Below are positions 1 through 10,103 of a stretch of DNA of 64,000 nucleotides, one piece after another; position 1 is the first letter of the stretch; each line of letters begins with the position of its first letter. The notes under the pieces were generated by a model. The model saw nothing but the letters and a program-made list of their open reading frames with translations. It was not told the DNA's origin and made no database searches. The stretch covers positions 1-64,000 of the forward strand of contig QJPP01004104.1 of assembly GCA_003996215.1 (NCBI GenBank), read 5' to 3'. A program made the translations under genes and the position numbers. This DNA is from Jaltomata sinuosa (lineage: Eukaryota; Streptophyta; Magnoliopsida; Solanales; Solanaceae).

Positions 1-733
1 CCTTTATTATGAATACAACTATTTTCTCTTCTTCTTCGAGCATGAGTAACTAAAACTCCCGCCACTAGGGTTGTGGGAGCCATGGCTAAAGTAGCGATAT
101 AGATTCCGGGTAGCGACGGGTTCAATTTACATGTAGTCACGTTGTTAATCATACTTTATGTCACGTTTTCTAGTGGTTGCAAACATTAGAACATACCTAG
201 GTTTAATTTGCTTGAGTAAAGAGATTAAAACCGGGAAACTTGATTAACGACAAGGATTCGAGACTACCAACTCTAATCTTACTGATTAATGCCGTAACTG
301 GATTAATCTACGTGATGTTTAGGATTGAAAGCTAAAAAGCACATCTTTTCGAGGTCGAGAGAATAGAAAAGGAAATTTGTTTATTTGGTCGAGAGACGTT
401 TAGACGATACAATTGACGCAATCACATCGTGACACGCATATAGAAAGAACCCGGTTAAGCCTAGAATCGATATTGTTACAACGCCATGGTGAACACGTCC
501 CTAGTTCATTCTCTCCTACTGATTACTTCTCTACAATATTGTTGCTTTTGTTCACGTTGATTACAAACCCCCCCCTTCATTTACCGGAAACTATTGACCA
601 TTAGTCACATATTTCACTAACGACTTAATTCTCACCATATTCCCTGTGGGATTCGACCCCAACATAGTTGGGTTTTATATTTGACTATGATCGCTTACGC
701 TTCCTAATTGGAGGTGTAGTTTGAGCGTTATCA
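1..733 (+). mobile_element. LTR family D, right-hand part (cut by window start)
   Basis: Non-coding. The stretch ends in a block (CCCTGTGGGATTCGACCC, then GGAGGTGTAG, then GCGTTATCA) that recurs at the right end of the LTR at 34,582-36,276, so both belong to one LTR family. It stops at 733 and is followed directly by the end of a family-B LTR. The uninterrupted form of that sequence is visible at 4,583-4,600 (GGTTATTTTAATTTTT), which identifies this as an insertion into the B1 5' LTR. The expected 5-bp duplication would be GTTAT (734-738), but the left flank is outside the window. No primer site follows, so this is a solo LTR or the 3' LTR of an element to the left. Confidence 0.6.
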
Positions 734-840
734 GTTATTTTAATTTTTCGCAATGTCACCTATTGGATGGGTGGTGAGGGTTCATCTATCTAGGTGGTTA
801 GAGTAGGGGCCCGCATGGACTGGTAAGTTAGGTCGTGATA
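734..840 (+). repeat. B1 5' LTR, right end
   Basis: Matches the last ~105 bp of the B1 3' LTR (4,583-4,687), including GGGTGGTGAGGGTTC and GTCTATCTAGGTGGTTAGAGTAGG-like wording. It ends GGTCGTGATA where the family consensus is GGTCGTGACA, so the terminal CA has mutated to TA. The rest of this LTR lies left of the family-D insertion, outside the window. Confidence 0.75.
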
Positions 841-842
841 GA

Positions 843-855
843 TAGTATCAGAGCC
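843..855 (+). other. B1 primer-binding site (tRNA-iMet type)
   Basis: TAGTATCAGAGCC lies two bases after the LTR end and differs by one base from TGGTATCAGAGCC, the complement of the 3' end of plant initiator tRNA-Met used by many plant LTR retrotransposons. The same site follows the B2 5' LTR and, in mutated form, those of elements A and C. Confidence 0.8.
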
Positions 856-1818
856 TAGGTTACCGGTCTCCCAGTACAAGAGCAAAATGTTGAACAGAGT
901 CTCACGGATTGGTGTGTTTACGTCCACATCTAATCTTTGGGAAGCTATGAAGCATTCTAGGAAGCATCTCGTTTCTTTCATTCTTTCGTGTGGTTGTTTA
1001 CTTGCTTGTATGGGTTGAATTTAATTGGTATCTCTCTATTCCAATTGGTATCTCAGCAAGGTAAAGGGGGTCTTTGTACTTCGGTTACGACCGGACAAGA
1101 AAGAGAATTTGGAACCGGGAAGGTTCCATTTGGTATCTTGCCTGAGAGGCTATGGCAAACATGGATAACCGACTAATGGTCATCCATGGCACGAATGAAA
1201 TGTGAAACTGTGTGGTTTGAATTGGTTGTGATTTTATTTGGTAGTGATTTGATTTGGTTGTGACTTGAAGTGTAACATTTGGTTGTACAATTCTAGTGTG
1301 ACTACTTGGAATGCATGTGAATTGTTATCTGCCGTGCATGTAGAGTCTGCAGAGGGTTATTGAGTTGAAAATGTTGTGTAACTTAGGTTGTGATAAGCTG
1401 TTAAATGTTTTGGTTTAAAGAGTGGTACTGCATGTAAAAGGGCTTATCATTGGTTAAGATGATAAGGGATTGGAAACTGTGACTGTAGGGAAGCTTCGAT
1501 TGGCCAATAATAGTGTAATCCTTACGCCCAGAACGCCTTGGAGGCATTGTAACGTAAGGGAAGCATCCATGCTTCGGGAGTTCAACCAAAAATCCAACCA
1601 AAGTCTTGTTCAAAAACCCACTTCAATAGACACCCAAGTTCCTAGTTTTCTACCATAAACATTTACAAAATCATGCAAGAGAGTAAGAAAAATTCAATGT
1701 TAACCTGAGATTTCGATGTCGGGAGCGGAGTGATCGGGAGAGAATGTAGAATTTTTGAAAGGAATGTGGGTAGAATGGTGGGTGAAATCCATTTCTCCCC
1801 TATTTCATTCTGCTGTCA

Positions 1819-1885
1819 ACCGCTATAGCGGTCGGCAGTCTACTATAGCGGGACCACGATAGCAGTGTATTGTCCGCTATAGCAG
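1819..1885. repeat. Array of CCGCTATAGCGG-type palindromes (B1 internal)
   Basis: A perfect 14-nt palindrome ACCGCTATAGCGGT lies at 1,819-1,832, followed by degenerate copies (ACTATAGCGGG, ACGATAGCAG, CCGCTATAGCAGG) spaced 15-25 bp apart. An equivalent array sits at the same place in B2 (about 24,556-24,605). Confidence 0.8.
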
Positions 1886-2217
1886 GTGGGAAATCAGTTT
1901 TGGTAAGGAAAGGTTCTCCCGGGTTTTTTCAAATTCGTCCATCCTGACAAGACATGAGGCCCCGGATTTCTTGGGTTCTCGGAATGGGAACAAGTGTAAT
2001 TTTCCTTGATAGGTTCGTAAATTCCTCGTCAGGATGGGATAATTTTAGCATATATTCCTTCTCGTCGGTTAAACAAATTATGGGAAGGTTTGGCAACTTG
2101 CGTAGGTTCGTTAGTTACGCGGTCACTTGGGCGGTGGTAGTTCCGGGCTAGCCCCCCCTTATCTAGTTATTATTCCAGGATTGTTCGGGGATGAACAATG
2201 GGTAAATTGATATCTGT

Positions 2218-4687
2218 TGTAACGACCAGACCCGTCGTTACTTTAAAAATTGTGAAATCGAATTATGTCAAGAACTAATTAAAGTTCGTTTGTCTTAAGT
2301 AGGGTGACGTGATGGAAAATTTCTAATTTTTGGAAATAGTTTGGGCTGACGTCACTCTGCTATAGGGGTAATTATTCCGCTATAGCGGGACCTCTATTGC
2401 GAAAGGTTAGACCGCCATAGTGGAATGACGGGATGCAGAAGCCTCATAACGAGTTTTTATTTAAAAAGCTTCTCCTCCTCAGTTAGAAAACATATGAGGG
2501 TTTCTCCAAAAACCCTTCTATGCTGCTCCAAGGTTTGGGGACCATGAGGAGCAGGAATTCCAGCTAAAGGAGCATGAAAAACCACGGATTCTGGCCTGCA
2601 GAAATGCACTATTGTAGCTGCTTGGCATCCAGGTAGGCTAGGTTTTCATTGAGTAGATAGACCTGTTCACTTTCCGTACTTATGATATAGTGGAGCGGAG
2701 AATCCATGTTTTAGGCCTCCGGGGACGGAGTCTGGTAGATTCGGGTTGGGTTAGGTTTGGTTTAGGATTGTACGGAGTAAATGGCTTGTCTTGTGTTATG
2801 TATAATGTGGTTATATTGTTGTCTTGGTATGATAAAATGATAGGCTCAGGGGTTGGGATGTCAGGAAGGTTCATGGAACTGGGAATTTCCTGGGTAGCTG
2901 AGCAGGAACGAAAAAGGGAAACCCCCCTAGATGAGGACTCGGGAATGTAAAGGGCAGGATATGTGGTTGTTAGACTTGCTAAGGGTAAAAGGATGTGTTC
3001 CCATTACGTGTGGGTTTAGGTAAAGTTTCAGAAATCACATAGTTGCTAAATTTTGTTAAGAAAGGAAATCGGTCATTTTATGTTAGTAAGGGTGAACGGC
3101 TTGGCCTTCGGACGAAGGTCGGGTTAAGTCATCTACCCGAAGAAGGGGTAGGTGATGGCTTGATTTCTTTATGCATTGTGTGTTTGAGTACTTTTATCTA
3201 AGTGGTTGTATGAGATGCATTGCTTAGGAGATGAATTGGAATGTCTCATAGTCCTGTTTGATCAGTCTGGTTATTGAACTGTGCATTTTTGCTTGTTGGT
3301 TTACAAGTTAATTGTTCATTGTTGTGACTGTGGATTGTTGACATTTGGTTGGCTCGGTTACCTCGCATGGTACAAGAATACTAACGGTTAGTTTGGGTAC
3401 CACGCCTGGTACGAAAATACTAATAGTTGGCTCAGGTACCATGCCTGGTACAGGAAATTACTAACGGTTGGCTCGGGTACCACGCGTGGTACGGGTTTAC
3501 TTTATTGCATCATTTCATAGATATTTGTTGAATTGTGTTGATTGTTATTGGTCCCGTGTGTGGACCAGACTATATTATTGAGATGTGATATTTAGTTATG
3601 GTCCTTGTGAGGCCAGGTTATTTGTTGTATCTGATTTAGAGTTGGTCTTGGTATAGACCGAGTTGCTTGTTAACACTTAGGTGTTGGTTAGAGGGGATCC
3701 CAGAGTAGGTCCAAGTAATATACATTTGGATAGGACGGTTGTTGGGTATGTTGTTGTTGCTTGTCCTAGTCATATAAAGGTGACTCATGGGTACTCGATA
3801 AGCTAGAGGAATGACCGAGAGTTTGGCGTTGGGTTTTTAGTTGGCATTACTAAGTGGAGGTTGCATTGGGATCCTGGAGAGGTCGAAATACTTATAGGTT
3901 ATACCATGAGGGTAATGGGTTTAGACTGACAATAGTCGGGTTGTTCCCGAATGATTGGCCATATGGATTGGTAGAGTAAACAGGGTGGTAGTCCGGGTCA
4001 GGACTTAGCGGTTGGTTTAGTGGTAAGGCTTGGGAAGTCTAAGGTGAGTATAGTCCGAGTCAGGACTTAGGAGTTGGACTAGTAGTGAGACTTGGGAAGT
4101 CTTGGAAGTGAGGGAGTTGGTAGCGGAAAGAGTAGGAAGGATCAGGTTTGTATTGTATAATCCAAAGGGAGGTTGGAGGATGGAAATTCTATTGTTACAT
4201 TCATGTTTTTGCCTATTTTTTCTTATATGATGGTAGGAGTAGATTCGGGTCGACCGATGATTCCTACCAGTATGTGTGGTTGTACTGATTCTACTCTTGC
4301 TATACCTTTTTGGGTATAGTCTCGTTGCAGGGTTCGTGATGTTTCTTAGGTGTATGCCGATGGTGATCCTCCAGCAGCTTCTGTTCTTGATTTCCTGATG
4401 GAAGTTGTGTCCCTTTTCAGTTCTTGTATAAACCTTGTACTAGCTCTTGTACCTGCTTAGACTAGATTCTATGGAGGGTGTGTTAAAGATTATAAAGGTT
4501 TTGGCTAATTCTTTAAGTAATTAATTTTCTGAACATTTTTGTAAAAGAAATTCTCATGTATAAAATGGACTTATTTTAATTGGTTATTTTAATTTTTTGC
4601 AATGTCACCTGTTGGACGGGTGGTGAGGGTTCGTCTATCTAGGTGGTTAGAGTAGGCGCCCACACGGCCTGGTAGGTTGGGTCATGA
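2218..4687 (+). repeat. B1 3' LTR, long form (~2.47 kb)
   Basis: Begins TGTAACGACCAGACCCGTCG, as the B2 3' LTR does, and ends GGGTCATGA with the terminal CA lost at the junction with B2. The first ~540 and last ~110 bp align with the 669-bp B2 LTR. The middle (about 2,750-4,580) is absent from both B2 LTRs. That middle module resembles family-A LTRs: AGGTAGGTGATGGCTTGA, then a GGTTTACAAGTT block, then GGTACCACGCCTGGTAC repeats. A palindrome array lies at about 2,358-2,425. No gene is present. Confidence 0.75.
3349..3497 (+). repeat. LTR minisatellite, four ~38-41-bp units
   Basis: Four imperfect copies of a unit built around GGTTGGCTCGGGTACCACGC followed by CTGGTACG and a short AT-rich spacer. 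Each unit contains a GGTACC/GGTAC(C/G) inverted repeat. The same unit occurs four times at 32,541-32,690 but once in each LTR of element A (about 16,127 and 23,399). Confidence 0.85.
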
Positions 4688-5235
4688 AAAAACTGAATCG
4701 GGCTGACATCACTTTGCTATAGCAATTTTTTCTCCGATATAGCACTACCGCTGTAGCGGCAGCCTTCCTCTATAGCAGAATGACGGGAGGCAGTAGCTTA
4801 GTTACGCAATTTAATAAAAAAAACTTCTCCTCTTCATTTGGAAAAGGTACGAGGGTTACTCCAAAAACCCTCTTAGTCTGCTCCAAGGCTTGGGAGCTAT
4901 GGGGAGGAGGGATTTCGGCTAAAGAGACGCAAAACCCTAAGATTTGGGCTTGTCAATCGTCTGGGAACGCCTTCACGGAGCCAGAAATTGTATCATGCGG
5001 CTTTTTGGCATCCAGGTAGGGTAGGTTTTCTTCACCTTGAGTAGATATTAACCTACTTTCATTCGTATTATTGTATAGAGGGAAAGGAGTAATCATTCTT
5101 AGGCCTTGGGGCACGGAATTTGGTGTATTATTGCTTATGGATGGGTTTAACTAGGAAATGGATTGGGTGGTAAGGATTTGTCTATCTAGGTGCTTAGAGT
5201 AGGCATCCGTACAGACCGGTAATTGGGTCATGACA
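4688..5235 (+). repeat. B2 5' LTR, 5'-truncated
   Basis: Aligns with 25,060-25,606 (for example AACTGAATCGGGCTGACATC against AACTGAACCGGGATGACGTC) and ends GGGTCATGACA. The counterpart of 24,938-25,059 is absent; B1's 3' LTR abuts instead. A palindrome array lies at about 4,719-4,775. The ORF at 4,780-5,019 has no recognisable similarity and is judged chance. Confidence 0.75.
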
Positions 5236-5237
5236 GA

Positions 5238-5250
5238 TGGTAGCAGAGCC
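5238..5250 (+). other. B2 primer-binding site (tRNA-iMet type)
   Basis: TGGTAGCAGAGCC lies two bases after the LTR end. It differs by one base from the initiator-Met complement TGGTATCAGAGCC. Confidence 0.8.
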
Positions 5251-6451
5251 TAGGTTACCGGTCTCCCAGTACAAGAGTAATATATCAAATAGAGTCTTGC
5301 AGATTAGTGTGTTGACATCCACATCTAATCTTTGGGAAGCTATGAAGCATTCTAGGAAACACCTCCACTTTCTTCACTCATTTTGTACGGTTCGTTTACT
5401 TTCTTATATGGGTTGAGTCCAATTGGTATCTCTCCATTCCAATTGGTATCTCAGCGAAGTAAAAAATAATGTCATTGGACTCCGATTGCAATGAAACAAG
5501 CAAGAGATGTTTGAACCGGGAAGGTTCCAATTGGTATCTGTCCTGAGAGGCTATAGTAAAACATGGGTGACCGACTAACAGTCACCTATGGGATGAATAA
5601 AGAGTAGTGTATATGACTTGATTCTGTTATAGCTTGAAGCCTGAAATTTTGTGTGTTGCAATGCTTGTATGACTGAAATTGTTGGTATGTGATTGATTTT
5701 CTTACTATGAGTGTTAGGTCTGAAAGGAGTCATAAGTTCAAATTGGTGTATTTTTTGTCTTCAATAAACTACTATGTGTTTTAATCTGAAAACTTCATAT
5801 CACTTTTTAAAAAGGGACTCATCATTGGTAAAGATGGTGAGGGGATAGGATTTATGACTTTAGGGAAGCTTCGGTTTTAGGACAGTCGGGGCTTGGTTGG
5901 AAACCATGGGAACAAGGGGTTATTCGTGCATGATAACGGGAATGTGTTGTTGCTAACAGTTTTCTCATGCAATTCAATTTGTTTTGGTGATATAGGATGC
6001 TAAGTTTTGGTCTGTGCATTATCAAGAATGATCTTCGGGAATTGTTTAAGGCCATGGCAGGACTTATGCTATTATTAACGATAACTGGAAATGGAGATGA
6101 GTTGTTTTTATTAAAAAATTAAATGTTCTGGACTGTCACCGTTGGGACCGTCATAGAGGGACTGTACCGCTATAGTGATTCCGCTATAGGGGGAATTTCT
6201 ACCGCTATGGTTGAACCGCTATAGCGAAATGACACCGCTCTAGCGAGGAGACGCGGGGCAGAATGGCTGCCCTATTTTCCCCTATTTTTCATTCCATTCC
6301 TGGGGCATTGAAAAACTATAACTAAGCTACGAGCTGCTGCGTAAACCAAGGAAATCATTTATAGAACTAATATAGCATGAATATAAGGGAAATTTTCTGA
6401 CAACTAGCATCCATGTACTAAAAAACGATGGGAAAAGGGAAAGGGAACATT
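5251..6451 (+). other. B2 internal region left of the CACTA insertion, non-coding
   Basis: The first ~640 bp match B1 844-1,495 (TTACCGGTCTCCCAGTACAA, AATCTTTGGGAAGCTATGAA, TAGGGAAGCTTCG). The rest has no counterpart in B1. A palindrome array lies at about 6,146-6,250 (CCGCTATAGTG, CCGCTATAGGGG, ACCGCTATAGCGAAA, CCGCTCTAGCGAG). No gene is seen. Confidence 0.65.
6449..6451. repeat. CACTA target-site duplication, left copy (ATT)
   Basis: ATT directly before CACTACAACA; it is repeated at 13,258-13,260 after the right end TTGTAGTG. Confidence 0.85.
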
Positions 6452-6479
6452 CACTACAACATTTTTGTCTTTTGTCCAC

Positions 6480-6860
6480 TCTTGTAAAGTGTGGCCTAAA
6501 GTAACAAAAGGTGTGGTCTTTGATCGCTTTTGGCCTTTAGGCCACGGTTTTCTGGGAGTGGGCTAAAATGGCATAACCATTGACTTTAGACCACACTTTC
6601 TAAGTGTAGCCATAGCAACTACGCTTAAAAAGCATGCCTAAGAGTTACAAAGGCTATGCTTTGTAGCATCCCATTGGCAACAGGTATATTTGATAATTTT
6701 ACACTTTGAAAGCATGACCTTAGCTTGTTATTGGCCACGCTTTAAAAGTGTAGCCTTTTATACCTTTTCTACAACAACACTTATTAAGTGTAACCTTTTC
6801 CTTATGTAAATGCACACAATTGACATTCCTATAGCCACACTTTTGAAGTGTGGCAACATT
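6480..6860. repeat. CACTA left subterminal repeats
   Basis: Repeated ~10-bp motif AAGTGTGGCC and its complement, often paired as palindromes (for example GCCACACTTTTGAAGTGTGG at about 6,833-6,853 and CCACACTTTCTAAGTGTAGCC at about 6,587). The mirrored set is at 12,970-13,240. Confidence 0.8.
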
Positions 6861-6867
6861 GTCTAGA

Positions 6868-6895
6868 ATATATATATATATATATATATATATAA
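6868..6895. repeat. (TA)n microsatellite
   Basis: About 13 uninterrupted TA units inside the left subterminal region of the CACTA element. Confidence 0.95.
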
Positions 6896-9800
6896 TCTCA
6901 AACACCAAATTATTCAATAGATATTCACATGTATAGATTTGCAATAAACTTCAAAAATAATAATGTATTCAAAATGTACAAACACATGCTTAAAAAGTAA
7001 TATTATCAAGATCTATACTAAAGAAAAATTCCACTACACGAAACAAAATGTATTCAAACATATATCAAAATAGTTCAAAAACTCTTTATCATTCACTTCA
7101 ATAGGTCGAGTTGACTTGTGGCCGCCATTCAAATTCAATCACCAGCATTTTCCTACACATTCAAAATGAAATTAAAAGTTAGAGAAAGACCATGTTCAAC
7201 ACTAGTCATGGTTAATCATCCTATGAGAACAAAATACTTCAATGCAACAAGACCACACAATTTAGTATAACTCTACCACCACTCACTCCAACATCTACAT
7301 TCTTTTTTCTAAAGCTTCTCATTCACTCATTCTTTCACATGAAACAAGTCACTGCTGGTGGGTTCCATATTTATAACATTTCCACACCTACTTAATATTT
7401 TTGTAAGCTATAAAATTTTATCCTAATACTAGGAATAATAACAGATAAAATGGTAGAATCCACAGGTCCACGAAGGGACTTGTGGGTTGTGGTAGTGACA
7501 ACATCAGCATGGTTATGTATGTGTGGGGGTTCCATCTTTATAACACTTCCACAAGTATTCTTAGCAATAATTTATCAAGTTTCTTATGCTACCTGGTTAT
7601 TATATTTTAACATAGTATCAAACGTATCATGATTCTACGAAGAGCAGCTAAAGCAAGCTAACTAAATAGTGTATAACAGAGAGGCGAACAAAATTATCCT
7701 AAAAAATAGTTACCAAAATGATCTCACTTCTACTTATTCAACAAGGTTATCATTGTCCAGAGACACCTAATTAAATTTAGCTAGAAAGCTTGGGATTTGG
7801 TTACTTGAAAATCTGAAAGCTCTTGCTAAAGGTAGATAAGTATATGTGCTAACATGTATGATTCTTTGAAGGATGTTTGATGTCTACAAACTATCAATGC
7901 TCAAAATGTTTGAGATAATCTCTGATTAATATTTCTAATAGAACAACAGAAGTAGCACTAACGTCGTCTATTCTTTATCTTTTAAATTATATAGTTACGC
8001 ATCAAACTCTTTCCATCTGCAGATGATGTAGCTCAAAGAAGTTTCCATTCTTCTCAGGTTGTCAAAAAAAATCATCCAAAAAATAAAACAAAGAACATAA
8101 AGAGAACCTTGTTCATTTCTATGTAATTTAGGAAGAAAAGTGCATCAAATATTTACATGGTTGACGACAAGAAGCGGCAGTAGCAGACATCGAATATACC
8201 ATTAGCAAGATTTACATTCATTGGAGATTTCTATGCATTTATAGAGTGAAGATTGCACAATTCTCCTATTTCAAAATATCATATGGCTTGATTTCACTTT
8301 TCAGTAGAAATTCCAATATATCTTTGATGAACCAAAAAAGTTATTCCAGTATAGCAAAAGAAAGATATTGTTACCGGTCAATACTCTTAATTCAAACGCA
8401 ATTGGAACGTCAATGGTATTTCTTTTCCTGTTAACTTCTAAAACTTGGATATCTTCTTTAGAAACTAATAATGGAATTAAGGTGACAAACTTGAAACTTC
8501 TTAGTTGCAGTATGCAAGATTATGACCTGCAAATGTATAATAATATAGTAAACATCAAATTTTTTATGGTTGATACCGACAAGATAAATACACTACACAT
8601 TTAAGGCTCATCAACAAATGCATGCAATATGGTCATATATAGAATCACAAACTGTTTCCACATCACGGGCCTTCAACTTGAGAGAATTGCAGAAAATATA
8701 ATTGACAACTGAAATTTGACAAGTTTCAGACAAAGTTAGTATTTATAGAAATGAAGTACCAAATCCTCAAGGAGCTCGTATGCAGACAACAATTCAGTCA
8801 GATGTAGCAATTACATAAGATGAGAATTTTCATGCACCAATGTTTCTTCTCCATAAAAATAAAATATCAACAAACTCCATCAAAGTGAAAATTTTGAATT
8901 GGATAATAAAGCAAAACTGTTCAAGCCACCTAAGAGATGAAGCAACTGCTTACATGCACTATTTGATAATTGATATCCAGAGTTATACCATTTTGACTTT
9001 GTTTCCTCTATAAACAGTCTCTCTAAATGGCAAAGGGCAGCATAAAGGCAAAGTTACTATTGATCATCCTAGGATAAATATTAGACATGAAAATATTAGT
9101 TTATAATTAGCATATAAAGAGAAGCCATTTATTATCTGACACAACAAGTTTGTGAGAAAGCTGAATCAATATGTCTCTTCTTTTATTTTTGATAATTTAG
9201 ATCATTCATCACACCAAAATAAGGATGTTATCCATAATTTGTGTTGTCAATCCTCATAGAAAATTACCGTAAGGTGTTTCTCTTCTCTCTTTTTCTTCTT
9301 TAGGCAAATAGGTCACAAACAATGATTCCTAATATAAAAGTGAAAATACTATTAATGAAGAGAGATAACTGTCAGAAACATGAGATAGAAAAGTTGAAGA
9401 AAGCCCGCTATACTCCATGTACTATGTTATAAGATAAACATGACATAAAATTATTGACCACCGCTAATATGCATTAAAACAACTAAATAGGATAACAACT
9501 CATAAGGATTTTCATATTCACCCTGTCGCAATTTCATATACAGAGAACAAGTTCAATTAGAATCATCTTGATGAAGCAACACTCACAGAAAATGAGGAGC
9601 ATCCAATTAAGTTTAAAAGCACCCAAGAATTCAGGTAATCAAGAACACCCTATCAAAGTCACAAATTATTAAACCATCGGAGATAAATTCATTAAAGAGC
9701 AAAGAATTAGAAAATTATAAGTCCAAAAACCAGTAAAAAGAGAAAATAATACAAGGAACCATGATAGTACATGAGTTACATCCATTTAACTTGTCAGATT

Positions 9801-9911
9801 TTATTCTCTTAATTGCTCCTTGAACAGGGAATACCAAACAAATCAATGTGAAATAGAAAGTAAGTACGGAGACTAAGAATAAAGAGACAAAGGATATTTC
9901 TAAATTCATAC
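6896..9911. other. CACTA interior, left part: no recognisable gene
   Basis: About 3 kb of AT-rich sequence. Short open stretches with splice-like borders can be found on either strand, but none could be matched to a family. No transposase motif was recognised. Confidence 0.5.
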
Positions 9912-10103
9912 CAGAACTCTGCCATCTCTTGTTGCAAGGACACGGATATCAGAACAAGAGACAACCTCATGGATTGCCTCCTCAATTTAATCCTTTATCG
10001 TTTCAATCAAATTAAAGCCTTTCAATGTCCTATTCAACATAGTCTCATGTTCAACAGTCCCATTCGCATTGCTATCAGCTAGCAGAATAGATGTATCACA
10101 ACT
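9912..10103 (-). pseudogene. Class III peroxidase exon 2 fragment, captured in the CACTA element
   Basis: The 192-nt minus-strand exon opens after an acceptor-like TTTCAG (10,104-10,109) and ends at a GTATG donor (9,907-9,911). It translates to CDTSILLADSNANGTVEH, then LNRTLKGFNLIETIKD, one in-frame stop, then IEEAIHEVVSCSDIRVLATR and DGRVL. These match the conserved blocks of secretory plant peroxidases (CDASILLD, LRGFEVIDxIK, PGVVSCADILALAARD), including both family cysteines. The length fits the usual second exon of the four-exon class III peroxidase gene. I could not find exons 1, 3 or 4 nearby. Retained splice borders mean genomic DNA was captured, not a cDNA. The in-frame TAA makes it a pseudogene fragment. 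Confidence 0.85.

Larger units (their letters stand above)
841..2217 (+). other. B1 internal region, non-coding
   Basis: No gene is recognisable. The region contains a palindrome array (about 1,820-1,885) and near its end the conserved pre-LTR block at 2,181-2,217 (TTGTTCGGGG, then ATGGGTAAATTG, then ATATCTGT), which precedes the 3' LTRs of B1, B2 and element A. The stretch TAATCCTTACG at about 1,516 is the uninterrupted equivalent of the site where element A inserted into B2. Confidence 0.65.
734..4687 (+). mobile_element. Family B copy 1: non-autonomous, internally deleted LTR element
   Basis: Layout: end of the 5' LTR (734-840), tRNA-iMet primer site (843-855), about 1.4 kb of non-coding internal sequence (841-2,217), and a 3' LTR of about 2.47 kb (2,218-4,687). 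No gag or pol similarity can be read in any frame; the short ORFs here are chance. The internal part aligns with B2 at both ends: 841-1,495 with 5,236-5,890, and about 1,500-2,217 with 14,860-14,887 plus 24,253-24,937. The central section carrying the antisense gene in B2 is missing. B1 is therefore a deletion derivative of a B2-like element. Confidence 0.75.

Noticed and set aside
2680..2950. Overlapping ORFs on both strands (64 and 86 aa)
   Set aside because: They lie inside the B1 3' LTR and have no counterpart frame in B2 or family A.
4780..5019. 79-aa plus-strand ORF
   Set aside because: It lies inside the B2 5' LTR; the aligned region at 25,150-25,390 does not keep the frame.
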